From assembly GCA_035235625.1 (NCBI GenBank), contig CP141146.1, forward strand, positions 6,814,501 through 6,878,500: a DNA stretch of 64,000 nt. The letters run 5' to 3'. Each line of letters starts with the position of its first letter. Position 1 is the first letter of the stretch. A program made the position numbers and the translations under genes. Positions 34,744 through 47,371 of this stretch are shown in pieces. The notes below the pieces were generated by a model that was not told the DNA's origin, ran no database searches, and was given only the letters and a program-made list of their open reading frames with translations. Origin of the DNA: Saururus chinensis (taxonomy: Eukaryota > Streptophyta > Magnoliopsida > Piperales > Saururaceae).

Positions 34744-36350
34744 CTACATGAATTTTCGTGGGACCGATAGCCCGACCAATCAAATTGTGGTGCCCCATTC
34801 CCTCTCTCTTGGTGCCAACAAGTAGTGCACTCGTTTTCTTTTGAAATCTTTTGACCAAGTTTCTCAACATCCTAACCAATTGATCTTTGGCTAAAAAATT
34901 AACTCCTAAACTTGCCCAATCAAATTTATTTAAATTGGTCACTCTAACCTTTGGGTAGAGAATATTTTTATGAAATTTCTATAAAACGGGGCAAAAAACC
35001 TCCCCTCTCCCATCACGTCTATCCCTCTCCCTTTGCTAGTGCGTGTCCCCTCCCCCCCTCTCTCTCTTCTCATCCCATTATCCCTCTCTCACTTTCTTTC
35101 TCTCTTTTCAAAGTCTTTTCATCTTCTTCCATTCTTTCTTCCAAATCAAGCAAAATTGATTTAAACCTCTCCCTCATATTAGATCTCTCTTTCATTCTGA
35201 TTGTTTTGCTACTAATTGTTGCTTAGAAAGTTCTTTGATTTCCATGGGATCCGAGTGCACAAAGGTCCAGCCTGAATAAAAAATTGGAGGTAAGGGAACC
35301 TACCGATGGATATAAATATTCACGAGTACTTACTAGCATTATTAGGATGATTTGATTGTAAGAATTGGATTTATTAGATTGCTCATACGATTTGGATTTT
35401 CTTGTAATTTTTTTTTATTTTTGTGGATTATTAATTCATCCGATATTCTTGTCTTGAGTATTGGAAATCCGTAAGTCACTCTATATATGCCTAAAAATGT
35501 GAAATCTTAACCATGATGTGATCATGGTTTTAGTGATTTTATGTGATTGTTTGAGAATTTTTAGAAGCCTCTGGGTAGTTCAAAGACTGAACTAACCCTC
35601 TAAATTCTAAAGACTATTTTCGGGGTACTAAATTTTATATAGACTTCTTATTATTCTAGTAGTGTGTAATAAAAATTTTGGGAATTTAGAAGTGTGTGAT
35701 TTATTATGATTTTTATTTAATGACTACATTTTTATATACTATATACATGAATTCCATACAGTCAAGAAAAATAGAGTATATCTTCGTATATTATTCATTG
35801 ATGATGTATGTTTGATAACATGATATCAATAAATATGTTGTCTCTCATGTTCATATAAGAAGAAGAAGTTTATTAGTATTATGCTTGTATGTATGAGCAT
35901 GCATGTATATGAATAGATGGAGATTTTATGAAATACATAATTTTTTTATATGATTATGTGATGATTTTAGAAGCATGCTTAGGCATATAGTTATATTTAT
36001 TAATTTTTTATGATATTTTTTATGTATTACATAAACAGTACTTATATGTTTATTTCCTACTTATTGTTATAAACATATTTTATGATAATTCATGATAATA
36101 TTTTGAGTTTAAGTGCATGTTTAAGGATTCTAATTATTTTGGTAAATATTAATGTTATTTTCTATAGATTACATGAATGGTATGTATAAAGCTATTTCCC
36201 ACGTGTTATTTTAAGCATTGCTCGTATGACATGTTCATGTAGACTACGTGAATAATTCTCATAAACTATGTTGAATATGTTCATCAATAATTAAATGACT
36301 ACATGTATAGATGTTGTGAATATTTTGACATATGTAGGCTTGCACATGTA
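34744..36350 (+). mobile_element. Possible gypsy-type LTR fragment
   Basis: CTATAAAACGGGG at about 34979 looks like a TATA box and is followed by a CT-rich leader and GGTAAGGGA, a layout like that of the solo LTR at 19683. The rest is AT-rich with no frames. Neither LTR border could be set, so this is tentative. Confidence 0.3.
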
Positions 36351-36359
36351 GATGGTAAG

Positions 36360-38030
36360 TAGCGGGACACTTGCCTCATGTCTGCTGCAAAACAACATCC
36401 GCCGGCGTAAGGGGTTGCTGGCCAGTGACAAACTCGAAAGGACTTCTGCCCGTTGTTGAGCTAGTGTGCAGGTTATAGTAGAATTTGGGTGACTTCCAGC
36501 AAGTCTACCCAATTTTTCTTTTTCACCGTTACAAAGTGCCCCAAGTACTCCTCTAAGATAGCATTCACCCTCTTCGTTTGTCTGTCCGTCTGAGGATGAT
36601 TGTTGGTTGAAAAGTTGAGCTGAGTGCCCAACATCTCAAACAACTGCGTCCAAAATTTGACTGTGAACCGGGTATCTCTATCGCTCACAATATCCGCTGG
36701 TAGTCCCCAATACTTGACGACGTTCCAGAAGAATAAATTCGCAGTCGTCTCACCATTGCAAGTCTTTGGGCTGCAATGAATGTACCATACTTAGAAAAGC
36801 GGTCCACCACTACCATGATAGACCCATAGCCCTACACAACCAGTAAACCAGTGATGAAATCCATCGACAAGATGCAACATGCCCGCTTCCTTTTGTCTCT
36901 CCGTCTCGTCCTGGTGGCAAACTATGCACATCCTCACGTAATGCTCCAGATCTTCTAGCACCCACGGCTAGAAGTAATTCCGGGAAAAGAGTGCATGAGT
37001 CCTCTCTTATCCGGGGTGACCCGCCCATACAGAGTCATGGGTTTCCTTTAGCAATTGGTGCCTCAAACCACCAACTAAGGGGATGTAAGGGCGCCCGCCC
37101 CTCGCATACAACACCCCCTCCTCCAACCAAAAGCGTCATGTCAACCCATCCTTCACAGATTGGATCAGCCTAAGGTAGGTTTGATCCTTCTCCGTGGCAT
37201 CCCGTATCCAATCCAACATGTCACCTGAAACCTGCACCAATGCCACCATCATTGCCTCCAGGTCCGTTTGTCGGCTAAGGGCATCAGCCACAACGTTGGC
37301 CTTGCCCGGCTTGTACTCCAACACGAAATAAAACTCAACCAGAAATTTCTACCATCGTGCTTGCTTGGGAGAAAGTTTCTTCTGCTAAGTAAAGTAGCTC
37401 GTGGCCACATTATCTTTCCTGACAATGAACTTTGCTCCCAGCAAGTAATGCCTCCAAGTCCTAAGGCAGTGGATGACCATTGTCATCTCCTTCTCGTAGA
37501 CTGAATATCTCTATTTGGTTTCGTTGAGATTGCGGCTCTCATATGCAACAGGGTGACCGGACTAGATCAACACTCCTCCAATCGCCCGATCTAAAGCATC
37601 CGTTTGCGCCTCAAAGGGTGCATCAAACTTAGGGAGTTTGAGGACTGGCTCAGAGGATATCACATCCTTAAGCTGCTCAAACGCCGACTGGCATGCCTCG
37701 GCCCATCACCATGGCTTGTCTTTCTTCAAGAGGTTGGTTAGTACAACTACCTTCTTCGAGTAATTCTTAATGAACCTTAGATAGTAGTTCATGAGTCGCA
37801 AAAACTATCTCAGCTCCATCACCTTCGTTGGGAATAGCCACTCTGTTATGGCCTTGACCTTCCATCCGTCCATCCGCATTCTTCCCTCTGATACACAGTA
37901 CCCTAAGAATTCAATCTCTGTCTGGGCAAAGAAACACTTTTCGAGCTTCAAAAACAACTTATGCACCCTTAGTCCTATCCACCTTAGGAGTTTGTCCCAA
38001 AGTGCAAGTGGCACCCAGCTCACCACTAGA
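36360..38030 (-). pseudogene. Broken minus-strand Ty3/gypsy pol (RT end, RNase H, integrase)
   Basis: Read on the minus strand: RT C-terminus LKLEKCFFAQTEIEFLGYCV with SEGRMRMDG (about 37870-37960), connection [15 protein letters not shown], RNase H tail to FVLEYKPGKANVVADALSRQ at about 37265-37330. Integrase follows with HDSVWAGHPG, VCHQDETERQ (zinc-finger part) and the catalytic-core region IVSDRDTRFTVKFWTQLFEM and NNHPQTDRQTKRVN at about 36560-36700. It ends in SPFEFVTGQQPLTPAD near 36370. The start is cut inside RT at about 38030, and several stops interrupt the frames, so it is inactive. Confidence 0.9.
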
Positions 38031-38229
38031 GTCCTGCCCGCGGAGGGACTCTACCTGAGCTTGCTCCGCAAGGCGAGTAATCCATTCGGAACCACTCCAG
38101 CACTGCTCCAACATGCATCCATGCCCAAAATGGCATTCCTTGGTTGTCCGTCACCAAAGGGCTTGGCTGTCTGTCGCCAAGCCAAAGGGGTAACGGCCCC
38201 TTTTCTCTACGGGATTGATTGAGGGGCTA

Positions 38230-39195
38230 ACAGTTACTATGATAAGGGTGTGAAAAGAAGCATCTACTTGTACCAACTTGTCCCCTAAGTTCCTAGCTCT
38301 TGCTCCTATGCTTCTAGGCCTTGAATTCAATCCAAAGGTAGCTGATTTGTGCCTTCAAAATTGCTAGTTATGGAGGTCCATGTTGACAGAAGGAAGAGGA
38401 GGAAAGAGATGGAGAAGAGGGAGGTTGCCTCTCTTTAAGCTCTTGGGTGCCCTCCCCAGATAGGACTCTCTCATCCTTAGTTACAATCTCAGAATCCCAA
38501 TCCATACCCCATTACAAATAGGAAACCAACCCTCATACATAGTCAAAATAGTCTCAAAAAAGTCCTAACCCAACTAGATGTATAACTGATCCCTCCCTAA
38601 ACTTTTTTCACCACTCCTAGCACTCTTTGGACTCCTACTTGGGCTAGAAATCCTATGCTCGCATGCTATCTCATCTCAGTAAAATTCTGGCTGCATCTTC
38701 TTCTTGCTTGGAGTCCTTGTCCCGCTAAGACTCTCTCCCTCTTTTAATTCCTAGTTCTTTTAGGACTTCTAATCCATAGTTCATTTATGACTTCCAATTC
38801 TTAGTTCATTTAGGACTTCAAACTCCTAGTACGTTTAGGACTCCTAACTCATAGTACGTTTAGGACTCCCAACTCCTAGTATGTTTCAAACTCCCAACTC
38901 CTACTACGTTTAGAACTCCCAACTCCTAGTATGTTTAGGACTTCCATCCGCCTCGGGTAAATGGACCCAACGCGATATGTTCAACTTTGAACGATCGTAT
39001 CTCCCTCATCCGAACTCTAATTCACACGTTCTTAGTGGCATTTCGAAGCTCTTTCTGTCTACTTTCCATGTATATAAGTTTTAGCTACTAATCCCAACTT
39101 ATGGTAAAGTTATTCTCAGGAGAAGTTCAAGAGGTCTAATACCCTAGTTTTCACGTGGTTGACTTCGGAAACTTAGAAAAATCTCGGATGTTACA
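38230..39195 (-). mobile_element. Possible LTR of the minus-strand gypsy element
   Basis: On the minus strand the sequence starts TGTAACATCCGAGATTTTTC at 39195, a usual gypsy LTR start. It lies upstream of the pol fragment in the right orientation, but gag is missing between them and no primer binding site or far border is visible. 38031-38229 encodes nothing I can name. Confidence 0.4.
38745..38945. repeat. ~25-bp tandem array, about eight copies
   Basis: The unit reads close to AACTCCTAGTACGTTTAGG plus ACTCCC; early copies are diverged (TTCATTTAGGACTTC) and late copies uniform. Confidence 0.88.
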
Positions 39196-41185
39196 AGGGC
39201 GGCCATAGCTGGTTAAAAAAATATATTTGTTCTTGCACAGCGAACTAGGGAGATGAGATGAGAGCTCTAAGACTGGTGGATCAGCCCCTTACCCTCTCCC
39301 TACCTTGTATTTCAGTGGACAGAAATATAGCTTGGGCGGAGACCCTTGCACCAGGACAAACTTGTGTTGTGTTGTTGCTGTTTTGCTTGTATTTCCCTTA
39401 CGCATATGAGTGGGGAGGGAAGAGAGTGGCTGCTGGTTGGGCAGCGCAGCTAGGCCATCACGTGTACGAACGCTAAGCCACAGGGCTGTTAACATGCCAA
39501 GGCCAATAGAGATAACCCCCACTATCACTAGGTCGAGCCAAACTAAACCAAATCTTATCGAAGACCATTCGATGTAAATTGTGTATAAGGGGGTCGACAT
39601 ACAGACGTGCGGAAGTACCAGTGAGGCTGAACCGATTTGGAGGGGGGGGGGGTGTTGCGGTTATAGGCAAGGATGCCCTACCATCATTGTCAAGTCGAGA
39701 TGAAACCCCCAGTGGCTGGCCAGCCCTTCCGGCTAGCAGCGGTGGCAACCCAAGGACCCACACAGATGGGTCATTTGGTTTGGGCAAAAGGGGAAAGGAG
39801 TGGTGCGGGGGTCACCAAGGCCAAAGATGGTCGGGAAGGGAGAGGAAGGCGTGGGGAGGGGGGTTCCAGCTAGACATGGGATGGATGGGTGGTAGCTGAT
39901 CAAAAACGACCGATAGAGGCAATGAAATAGTCATCCAATGACCAAAATCGTTCTAACACAGTGAGAAACCGACAAAAGTACAAGGAGGAGTAAGGAGAGG
40001 ATGGAGGCGGCCCTGGCCTGCGCTGAGGAGGTCCTGGCAGTGGCCCTGGCCGGCACTGAGGGGGTCCTAGTAGAGGCCCTGGTCAGTGCTGATGGAGTCC
40101 TGGCGGCCAGACGAATCTAATTCTAATGGAGGGTAGCAGCAAATGGTAGTGAAATAGCCATCTGGCGGCCCAAAAATGAATTTAGATAGTGTGAAAAACA
40201 AAGAAAAAGACTGGTACCTCATGGAGGAGCGATGAGAGGGTGGCAGCGGTCCTAGTCGGCACTACAAACTCGTGGCGGCAAGGCAAAGTGGATTCCGGCA
40301 AGAAGCGGCAGAATATGGCGATGGAGGAGGCACGATGGAGTGACCAAAAATACTTTCGGGTTTCTCTCGTTCTTTCTAGACCTATTGGAAGGATTTGTTC
40401 ACGACTCATCTATTCGTGATTTGCCTTCTCTTTTTTTATATCTCCATCACACACTAACCTCTTATTTACGCATTATACCTCAAAAATTCACGCCGAAAGT
40501 GCACATTGAGGCATGTAGCCTGCCATTAAGTTTCCCACACGACTGTATAGGTATAATACTGAGGTCAAATATGCAGATATAAATATACTAAAATATTACA
40601 TTTTTTTCACAGAAAATAATTAGAAAAATAACAAAAAAATTATATAAAAATCAAGAACATTACATAAATAGACTTCAACTTGCCTCCTGCTTATGATGAA
40701 GTGTCCGAAACCGATGGGTGGCAATGCTTTCATCACCAGTACCTTCAAATTGTTGCAAACTATGTCAAAAGTAATAAAGCGGTAACAACATGATATTCTG
40801 CAATGTTATTGGATATACAAGCCGTCTTAGAGAAATCAATTCAGATCTTGAAGAGTGCAAGTATAGAGTTTCATCATTGACACCCACATCAAGTATTGTG
40901 TTGCCAATCCCCACGCTATTGACCAGAAAATTAGTGGCTGATGTTAATTTAGCTTACTTAGTTATGTTGCTCATCTTATTGGTGGCTACTCGTAATGTTC
41001 AACCTATGAAGTCGTTACCACCGCCTACACAAGTCTTCGCCTACAAGTCTTCGCCTACAAGTCTTCCATACGCTGTTCTACTTTTGTTTCAATCCTAACC
41101 GCGTTGAACTCTGTTGGCACCTTGGGTCCCATGGAGATGATGATGTTATGACTTCAGTGGCGAAATCTTTCGAACTGGTGGAGAA
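39196..41185. other. Unassigned repeat-derived stretch
   Basis: It contains a 33-bp tandem array at 40012-40107 (three units with GGTCCTGGCAGTGGCCCTGG) and two loosely similar flanking blocks at about 39905-40010 and 40125-40240 sharing GTGAAATAGCCATC/CAATGAAATAGTCATC. The short frames near 39260-39900 show no family similarity. 40680-41180 may be the degenerate end of a retroelement, because it runs into a purine tract and an LTR-like sequence at 41186. Confidence 0.4.
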
Positions 41186-41790
41186 TGATGCAAGCATCAT
41201 AAGGTGTTACACGGAAAGATTGCTGAGAGTCCTATGCGCAATAGGGAGTCTCATATGTCTCAAGCTAACCCTGTCACAAGACTTTACAACAAGGAGTCTA
41301 ATGTTGATCAGGTCATGTGGTTATATTAACTGGTCATCGTTCTTAGCATTTAGTTGCGGAGAGATTGGAGTCATATATGTGATGTACGTGGAAAATGTCG
41401 GGTAGCTAAATCACTATTAGAGCAACCCTTCCATCACGAAGAATTGTTCTTATCTGATTTGAGTAGAGTTAGGAAGTTCGTTTTACTAGGATATTGATTA
41501 GCCAATGGGATTCAAGTCACTATATTTGCTTAGTTTAGATTTCTTTTATGCTTATATAAGCCCACAAGGCCTCCATGTATAGTAAGTTTTTGGTAATTGT
41601 TATGTTTGAGTTGCTTATGTAATAGAGAAGAAGAAATTAATTTTCTTTCTTTATCCCCTCTATTTAAGCGTCTTCTTTGATTCTAAGTGATTCAAGAACG
41701 CCTCTATTGTAAAGAAGGTCGTTAAACCCATTAGCCAGATACATGACATAACATCATCTTTTTCACCCAGCAACCTAAGCTTATGGATTA
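41186..41790 (+). mobile_element. Copia-type LTR remnant, copy 2
   Basis: It starts TGATGCAAGCATCATAAGG after GGTGGAGAA, a polypurine tract of the copia type, and matches 32336-32760. The later part has CTTATATAAGCCCACAAGG, a possible LTR promoter TATA box. The right border is not certain. As the two copies have the same orientation 8.85 kb apart they could be the LTRs of one element, but what lies between is mostly other elements. Confidence 0.55.
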
Positions 41791-42780
41791 TCCTTTGATA
41801 ACTTCAAGATCTACATAATTATATATTGTTGTGTATAAACCTGGTCGTTCACCTTGTGGATTGAATAACAGTTGTATATTATTACTATAAATAATTTAAG
41901 AAAAATATGCTTAATAATTAGAAAAAAACTCGCATTAGGGTAGTAAGTGCCAGCCGTGTATGGTCATCCGACAACCCTCAATGAGTTTAAAGGTGATAAA
42001 TGTTATAGAATACCTAGACTTACAACTAAGGTGCAATGAGCTAAAACAAAGAGGAACATTAAAAAAATTAGTAATTATGATTATTGCTAATAAAAAAAGT
42101 AATAAGTACTTAACGCGCATTAAATGAATACCTGGTGAGAACCTATATTTGTAAATTGTGATAACAGCTTAACCAGAGGAATACATAATGAATATATCCT
42201 TATTAACAGGCTGAATTAGATATTAATTCTCATTTATTGGCACATATTTATGAACTCATACATCTCTAAATCTCTACTCACTTTCTTACAATTTCAAACT
42301 TCTCCTTGCCTTTCCTCTCCTTGTTGTGGCTTCTAAACGACTTATTACGTCTCCTGACTGTCAGAAGCCTGCTGAGTAGTACTCTTCCTCTAAACCATTA
42401 ATTATGTCTCATGCTTACTGCATTTCAACTGCATTGCATAACTCTTCCATGAGTACAAGTCACGACATAGTGTTGCCAATGTTTGTCTGTATATTGGATA
42501 TAAAATCTTAAAAGATTTCAGGTACTATCGTTTTCAATATGCAACATTAGAGCAGTTCAAACTGCATGCTACTTGCTTACGGCGTAAATTCTCACTACAG
42601 CAAATTTCTCGTTATTCTCTCAATTTAGGAGACTTGCATTAGACACTCCAGTTGCATTGACTACTAAAACCTTCTATTCTCTGAACATCCGTAAAAGAAG
42701 CTTGAGCTCCATCAGTCATCACCACTCGATCAAAGGTTGTATTTGCGCATGCCATTCAGCTTTTTCATCACTTAAGTTCT
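41791..42780. other. Unassigned spacer
   Basis: AT-rich, with no gene or repeat I can name. Confidence 0.4.
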
Positions 42781-42992
42781 TATTCCCTCAAGTCTTAAAT
42801 TAATATATAGCTTCGTTTGATAAATAAATTTGTTTTATATTAATTATTTTATTTTGTTCAATTTAAGTGATTGAGTTTTTTAAAAATTATATATCATGAG
42901 ATTGTTTTCCCTTCTTATAAATATGAGTTTCACCATTTAATAAAAACTACTGCTTATCTAAATGTAACTATTAATATGGGACAAAGGAAGTA
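42781..42992. mobile_element. Stowaway-like MITE, 212 bp
   Basis: TATTCCCTCAAGTCTTAAAT at the left and CTATTAATATGGGACAAAGG plus AAGTA at the right are inverted copies bordered by TA. No coding potential. Confidence 0.6.
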
Positions 42993-43737
42993 AATTTTAA
43001 ATAAAAAGTTTTTATGAGCCTCATACAACAAAATGGGGCATCATGAGCTATTTCATTGAGATCATACAACACAATGGGGCAATAACCAATCTATCCCTGA
43101 GTTACATGCACTATTGAATTAAAATCTAACGGTACATTATACCCGGGCTCATACTCGACTACTTGCCCGGGTTCATATAAAAGACATTCATATTTTAATT
43201 TTTATTTATATATGGCCTGGCTGTCCGTACTTAAAAAAAGCTACTCTAGTCCTCTCCACATTCGCACACTAGATGCTATACTCAGATAAATTCAAAATCA
43301 CTAACAAATCTCTATGTGATCTATTTCTAAGAAAATTAATCAATGGAATAAAGACTTGGGTGATTAACCAATACTTATTTAGCATAGCAATGACTTCTTG
43401 AGATTAATTGAGTATTCTTAAAATGTGGTTTTTGCAAACAACTTACAACGTGGATTCAAAGGCTTGAGCCTCGTGTGCCACATCAATAACCAAGTTCCAT
43501 CCAACAGGCCTGGAAACTCCAACTCACAATCAGCCATTTGGGCTGTCCACTCAGCCCATTGGGCCACTCCACCACTCCAAGAAAGATCTCTTTGTGTGGG
43601 AGTTTTTTAACCTTATTGGGCTGGACTGGACCCACCGACGCTTGGATTGAGTGGACGACAGTGGCGTTTCAGATAACGAATTATCATCCCAACGGAGAGC
43701 GCTCTCCACTCCCCTCTCGGCCTCGCGGAAGACTCCC

Positions 43738-44655
43738 ATGGCCTTCTCCGCCGCCCTCTCCTCCCCGCCCGTCCGCTTCCCGGCGGCCACCACCACGCCT
43801 GCCCTCAAGCCCAAACCTCGCCCCTGCACCAGAACCCTCGCCCTCCCCCTCCAATCCGACGGCGCGACCCTGGCTGTGCTGGGCGGCAGCTCCATCGCCG
43901 CCGTGGCCGCGGCACTCGTGTTCGCCGACCCGGAAAAGCGCCGCCAGTTGCAGGCCGAGGAGGTGGGCGGGGGCGACAAGGAAGTGGTCAAGGACTACTT
44001 CAACAACTCCGGGTTCCAGAGGTGGAAGAAGATCTACGGCGACGCGGACGACGTCAACCGGGTGCAGCTCGACATCCGGCTCGGCCACTCCAAGACGGTG
44101 GAGAACGTGTTGAAGATGCTCAAGGAAGAAGGCCCCCTGGAGGGCGTCACCGTCTGCGATGCCGGCTGCGGCACTGGCTCGCTGGCCATCCCCCTGGCCA
44201 AGGAAGGCGCGGTGGTCTCCGCCAGCGACATCTCCGCCGCGATGGTGGCGGAGGCGGAGCGGCAGGCGAGGGAAGAGAAGCTACCCACAATGCCCAAGTT
44301 CGAAGTTAAAGACTTGGAGAGCTTGGACGGGAAATACGACACGGTGGTGTGCTTGGACGTTCTGATTCACTACCCACAGAACAAGGCGGACGGGATGATC
44401 GCCCACCTGGCCGGCCTGGCAGACAGGCGGCTGCTTCTGAGCTTTGCGCCGAAGACAATATACTACGACCTGCTGAAGAGGGTGGGGGAGCTGTTCCCGG
44501 GGCCGTCCAAGGCCACTCGAGCGTATCTGCACGCGGAGGCGGATGTGGAGCGGGCGCTGGCCAAGGTGGGGTGGCGGATACGGAAGAGGGGACTCATCAC
44601 CACCCAGTTCTACTTCTCCCGGCTGATCGAGGCGGTGCCCGCCGCTGCCGCCTAG
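43738..44655 (+). CDS. CHLM: Mg-protoporphyrin IX methyltransferase, chloroplast
   Basis: A single-exon 305-residue protein. It transfers a methyl group from S-adenosylmethionine to the C13 propionate of Mg-protoporphyrin IX (EC 2.1.1.11), the step after Mg-chelatase in chlorophyll synthesis at plastid membranes. Residues 1-40 are rich in Ala, Ser, Pro and Arg, a chloroplast transit peptide. A hydrophobic stretch (TLAVLGGSSIAAVAAALVF, 44-62) may attach it to the membrane. The SAM motif I is VCDAGCGTGS (Asp141-Gly147) and motif II SASDIS has Asp164. The C-terminal family domain holds FAPKTIYYDLLKRVGELFPG and LITTQFYFSRLIEAV. I chose the ATG at 43738 because it begins a transit-like sequence; the in-frame ATG at 43651 would add 29 non-conserved residues. 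Codons are strongly GC3-biased. Intact and probably expressed. Confidence 0.96.
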   Translation: MAFSAALSSPPVRFPAATTTPALKPKPRPCTRTLALPLQSDGATLAVLGGSSIAAVAAALVFADPEKRRQLQAEEVGGGDKEVVKDYFNNSGFQRWKKIYGDADDVNRVQLDIRLGHSKTVENVLKMLKEEGPLEGVTVCDAGCGTGSLAIPLAKEGAVVSASDISAAMVAEAERQAREEKLPTMPKFEVKDLESLDGKYDTVVCLDVLIHYPQNKADGMIAHLAGLADRRLLLSFAPKTIYYDLLKRVGELFPGPSKATRAYLHAEADVERALAKVGWRIRKRGLITTQFYFSRLIEAVPAAAA

Positions 44656-45118
44656 GCAATGCGCGCAGCGTTGGGCCGTCCTCTTCCAACTAAACAGAGT
44701 GTTTTTTTCTTTCTTTTTATCATTTCACTGTGTGTTCATCAAATCGCATTCAAGCTCAAGTTTTGAAGCAGGAATGAGGCTTTGCATTTCTCAGAATGAA
44801 GTCTTATTGAATACCATTATGATCAGAGATGTTTCGCCCAAATAATATACTGACTGGAATTCGAGCTGTACATTTTCAGGCCAAATTTGTGTCTGGAATA
44901 TGGACATGGTTTAAGCCTTTAAAACACTGGTTTGAGCCTTTTTGAGAGTTTGATCGAACTCGAGCAGCCGTCTTGGTATAGGCTGGAAATCCATGGACAG
45001 AATGCAGACCGAAAACAGCAATGGAACTGCCTTACTAAGCAGGACGATGGAGGGAGGATAAGCATTTAGGAAGCGTTTTGGATGATTATGAATCGGACTT
45101 AATCATAAAGGCTATAGT
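44656..45118. other. 3' flank of CHLM
   Basis: Contains a T-rich tract just after the stop and then unremarkable sequence; no clear polyadenylation signal stands out. Confidence 0.4.
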
Positions 45119-45789
45119 TCGGGGTGTTCACGGACCTCCGTTGTCCGATTGTCTATATATGTATCCGTTCGAATACTTTTTTATGTTCATGGTAGATATA
45201 GTAGATACAGATACGGACATGAACCAACTAATTATTGTGTAATAAGCGGTTACGGACATAATTGTTAGTGTCCATGGAAGTCTATGTGTACCTATTTTCA
45301 ATAATAACGACTTCAATAAAAAAAATCAATGGCTAACATAGTACATAATTGCTGGATTATTGTTAATGGTAAAAATATTTATGACCTAGTAGCTATATAA
45401 CAAGTTAGGATATATCCTATCTATTATATATTAAGTGTTAGGTTTTTTTTAGTGTATGTTTGTGCCAGATAAATTTGCATAAAATATATTTTACATTGGG
45501 TGGGATGGCAAATGATGAGAAGCATTTTTTATGTTTCGTGAAGAGCGTGTGCCGAGCATAAAGAATGCTTGGGATGCATTAATTTTTAAAATTGATGACG
45601 CACACGGTAATGCACATCATGCGCTAATGTGCATTACAATGTGTGCCGTTGATTCTAAAAAATAATACCTCCCAGGTGTTCCTTATGTTCGGCTCACGCC
45701 AAGTGTGAAGTATAAGAAATGTTTCCCAGAAAATGAAGAGTATGCATATAGCGGATAAACAGGGACAATCATTTATCCGTGAGAGCACC
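45119..45789. mobile_element. Possible hAT-like element containing a nested MITE
   Basis: GGGGTGTTCACGGACCTCCG with CCGATTGTC at the left faces GACAATCATTTATCCGTGAG plus AGCACC at the right, an imperfect inverted repeat. The palindromic MITE at 45518-45726 sits inside. No target duplication was seen, so the call is tentative. Confidence 0.4.
45518..45726. mobile_element. Palindromic Mutator-type MITE, copy 3
   Basis: Left AGAAGCATTTTTTATGTTTC and right AAGTATAAGAAATGTTTCC fit the family ends. The central palindrome contains GCACATCATGCGCTAATGTGC. Flanking 9-mers CAAATGATG and CAGAAAATG match at six of nine positions. Confidence 0.7.
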
Positions 45790-46925
45790 TAACCCTATTC
45801 ATAGAATTCAAATCCACTGGTGAAACTGGCTGAGTCGCCCTCATGGCCTTGGACAACTGTGTATACTCTAGTACGTATAATTTGCATAGATGTTATAACT
45901 TTATGTGATTTTTGTGCACTATAAAGTGCGTCTTTGATATGGGGCCATTACGGCATGAAACTACATCAGCGATTCCCGTATTAAAGCTTTTTACCAGCGA
46001 ATTTCAGTTATGATTAGAAGTCACCAGGAAAAGGAATTTGCGTCTGGTTTGTTTTAAGAAGATGGAACTTCTGGTTGATGCCCTTCAATTCAATCTAGAA
46101 ATCGTCTGGGATGCCGCTAAACATTCTTCTTGTTAAAGAAAGAACTCCTTAATGTAGGGAAGTAATTTAAATTACTTAAAAGTTAGTGTCCGAGATACAT
46201 GACAAAGTTGAATTATAACTAATCTCATTTCTAGCTAGTAAGAATGCACATGTACTCCACGTGATAGGGATGATGTAGAATTGGTCACGAGGGAATAATC
46301 CTATGTGATATCAACACTATGGGTGTAGGTAGACTCTGAGTTTGAGCACGAGTAAGTGGAATATATCATGTGGTTGGAGAAGCCAACTCGCCAAGAACTA
46401 TTTAAATTTTTATCACTAAATATCTTCTCTACCGAGCGGTTCAGTATGAAGGTGTCATTATCTATATATAATAGTAAAAATATATATTTAATAAGTCATC
46501 TCACTTGTCAATATGGCAATGCATAGGTATGTATGTAATGTCTCTCTTCTTCTTTTCATTATCTATCATGAGGCTAAGGAAAAATAAATCATGTATAAGG
46601 GTTCACAATATGATTTTGTGGAGAAATAGTCTTTCCATCTCGTTCTCTCACTCACTCTCTAATTCGTATAGTTTAAAAAGTAGGACCTAGAATGGCATAA
46701 TATAAACATGGTTGTAACCTAGGAAAAAATTTAGGATGGACACAAGCAAAAAGAATTCACGGATTAAAAATGCATTCAAAAAACGTAACTAATCTTCTTC
46801 ATATCCTCGTCTCCACCCCTCAATTCTGCCTTTTCCCTCATCTCTTCCCCTCCTATGTGTGTACCGGAAATAAGTTCATTTGGTATTATATCAACGGATC
46901 ACAACGCAGCTTCCCCTTACAAGCA
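45790..46925. other. Unassigned spacer
   Basis: No gene or repeat recognised in about 1.1 kb. Confidence 0.4.
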
Positions 46926-47133
46926 CAGACGGTTGCAACCCAACCCCCTATTCCCCATTGCAATTCATCCCCCCTATTCCCCATCGCAACTCTGCCTCCC
47001 CTATTCCCCATTGTGATGCAACCCCCACACAGACCATCGCAACCCATCCCCTTCTACAACTCATCTGAACCCGTCCCTTGTAGGCCATTATAACACAGCC
47101 CATCACAACCTAGCCCCCCAACCTCCCTGTAGC
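46926..47133. repeat. C-rich tandem array, left part
   Basis: Degenerate ~23-26-bp units of the type CCATCGCAACCCAGCCCCCCTA. The same units resume at 51251 and 52743, so the array was one block before two transposons interrupted it. Confidence 0.8.
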
Positions 47134-47322
47134 TAGGGCTAGGAATCGGGTCAGGTCAAATTGGGTCGGGTTGGCTTTGACCCACACTGAAATTGGGTCG
47201 GGTCATGACCCAACCCTATTTTTAAATCGAATAAAAAATCCAAACCCTAATTCTACTTGAGTCTGGTCAAGTCAGGTATGCAGGTAACCCTATTTTTTTT
47301 AGTCAATGTTTTTTGTTAGACT

Positions 47323-47371
47323 TGTATGTATGTATGTATGTATGTATGTATGTATGTATATATATATATAT
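47323..47371. repeat. (TGTA)n-(TA)n compound microsatellite
   Basis: About nine TGTA units followed by a TA run. Confidence 0.95.

Noticed and set aside
37791..38222. A 143-codon plus-strand frame
   Set aside because: It is antisense to the gypsy RT end on the minus strand, which explains the conservation of openness.
39579..39899. A 106-codon frame in a G-rich stretch
   Set aside because: Low-complexity Gly/Arg sequence with no similarity, overlapping other equally long frames.
44034..44532. Antisense frames in the CHLM gene
   Set aside because: Shadows of a GC3-rich coding sequence on the other strand.
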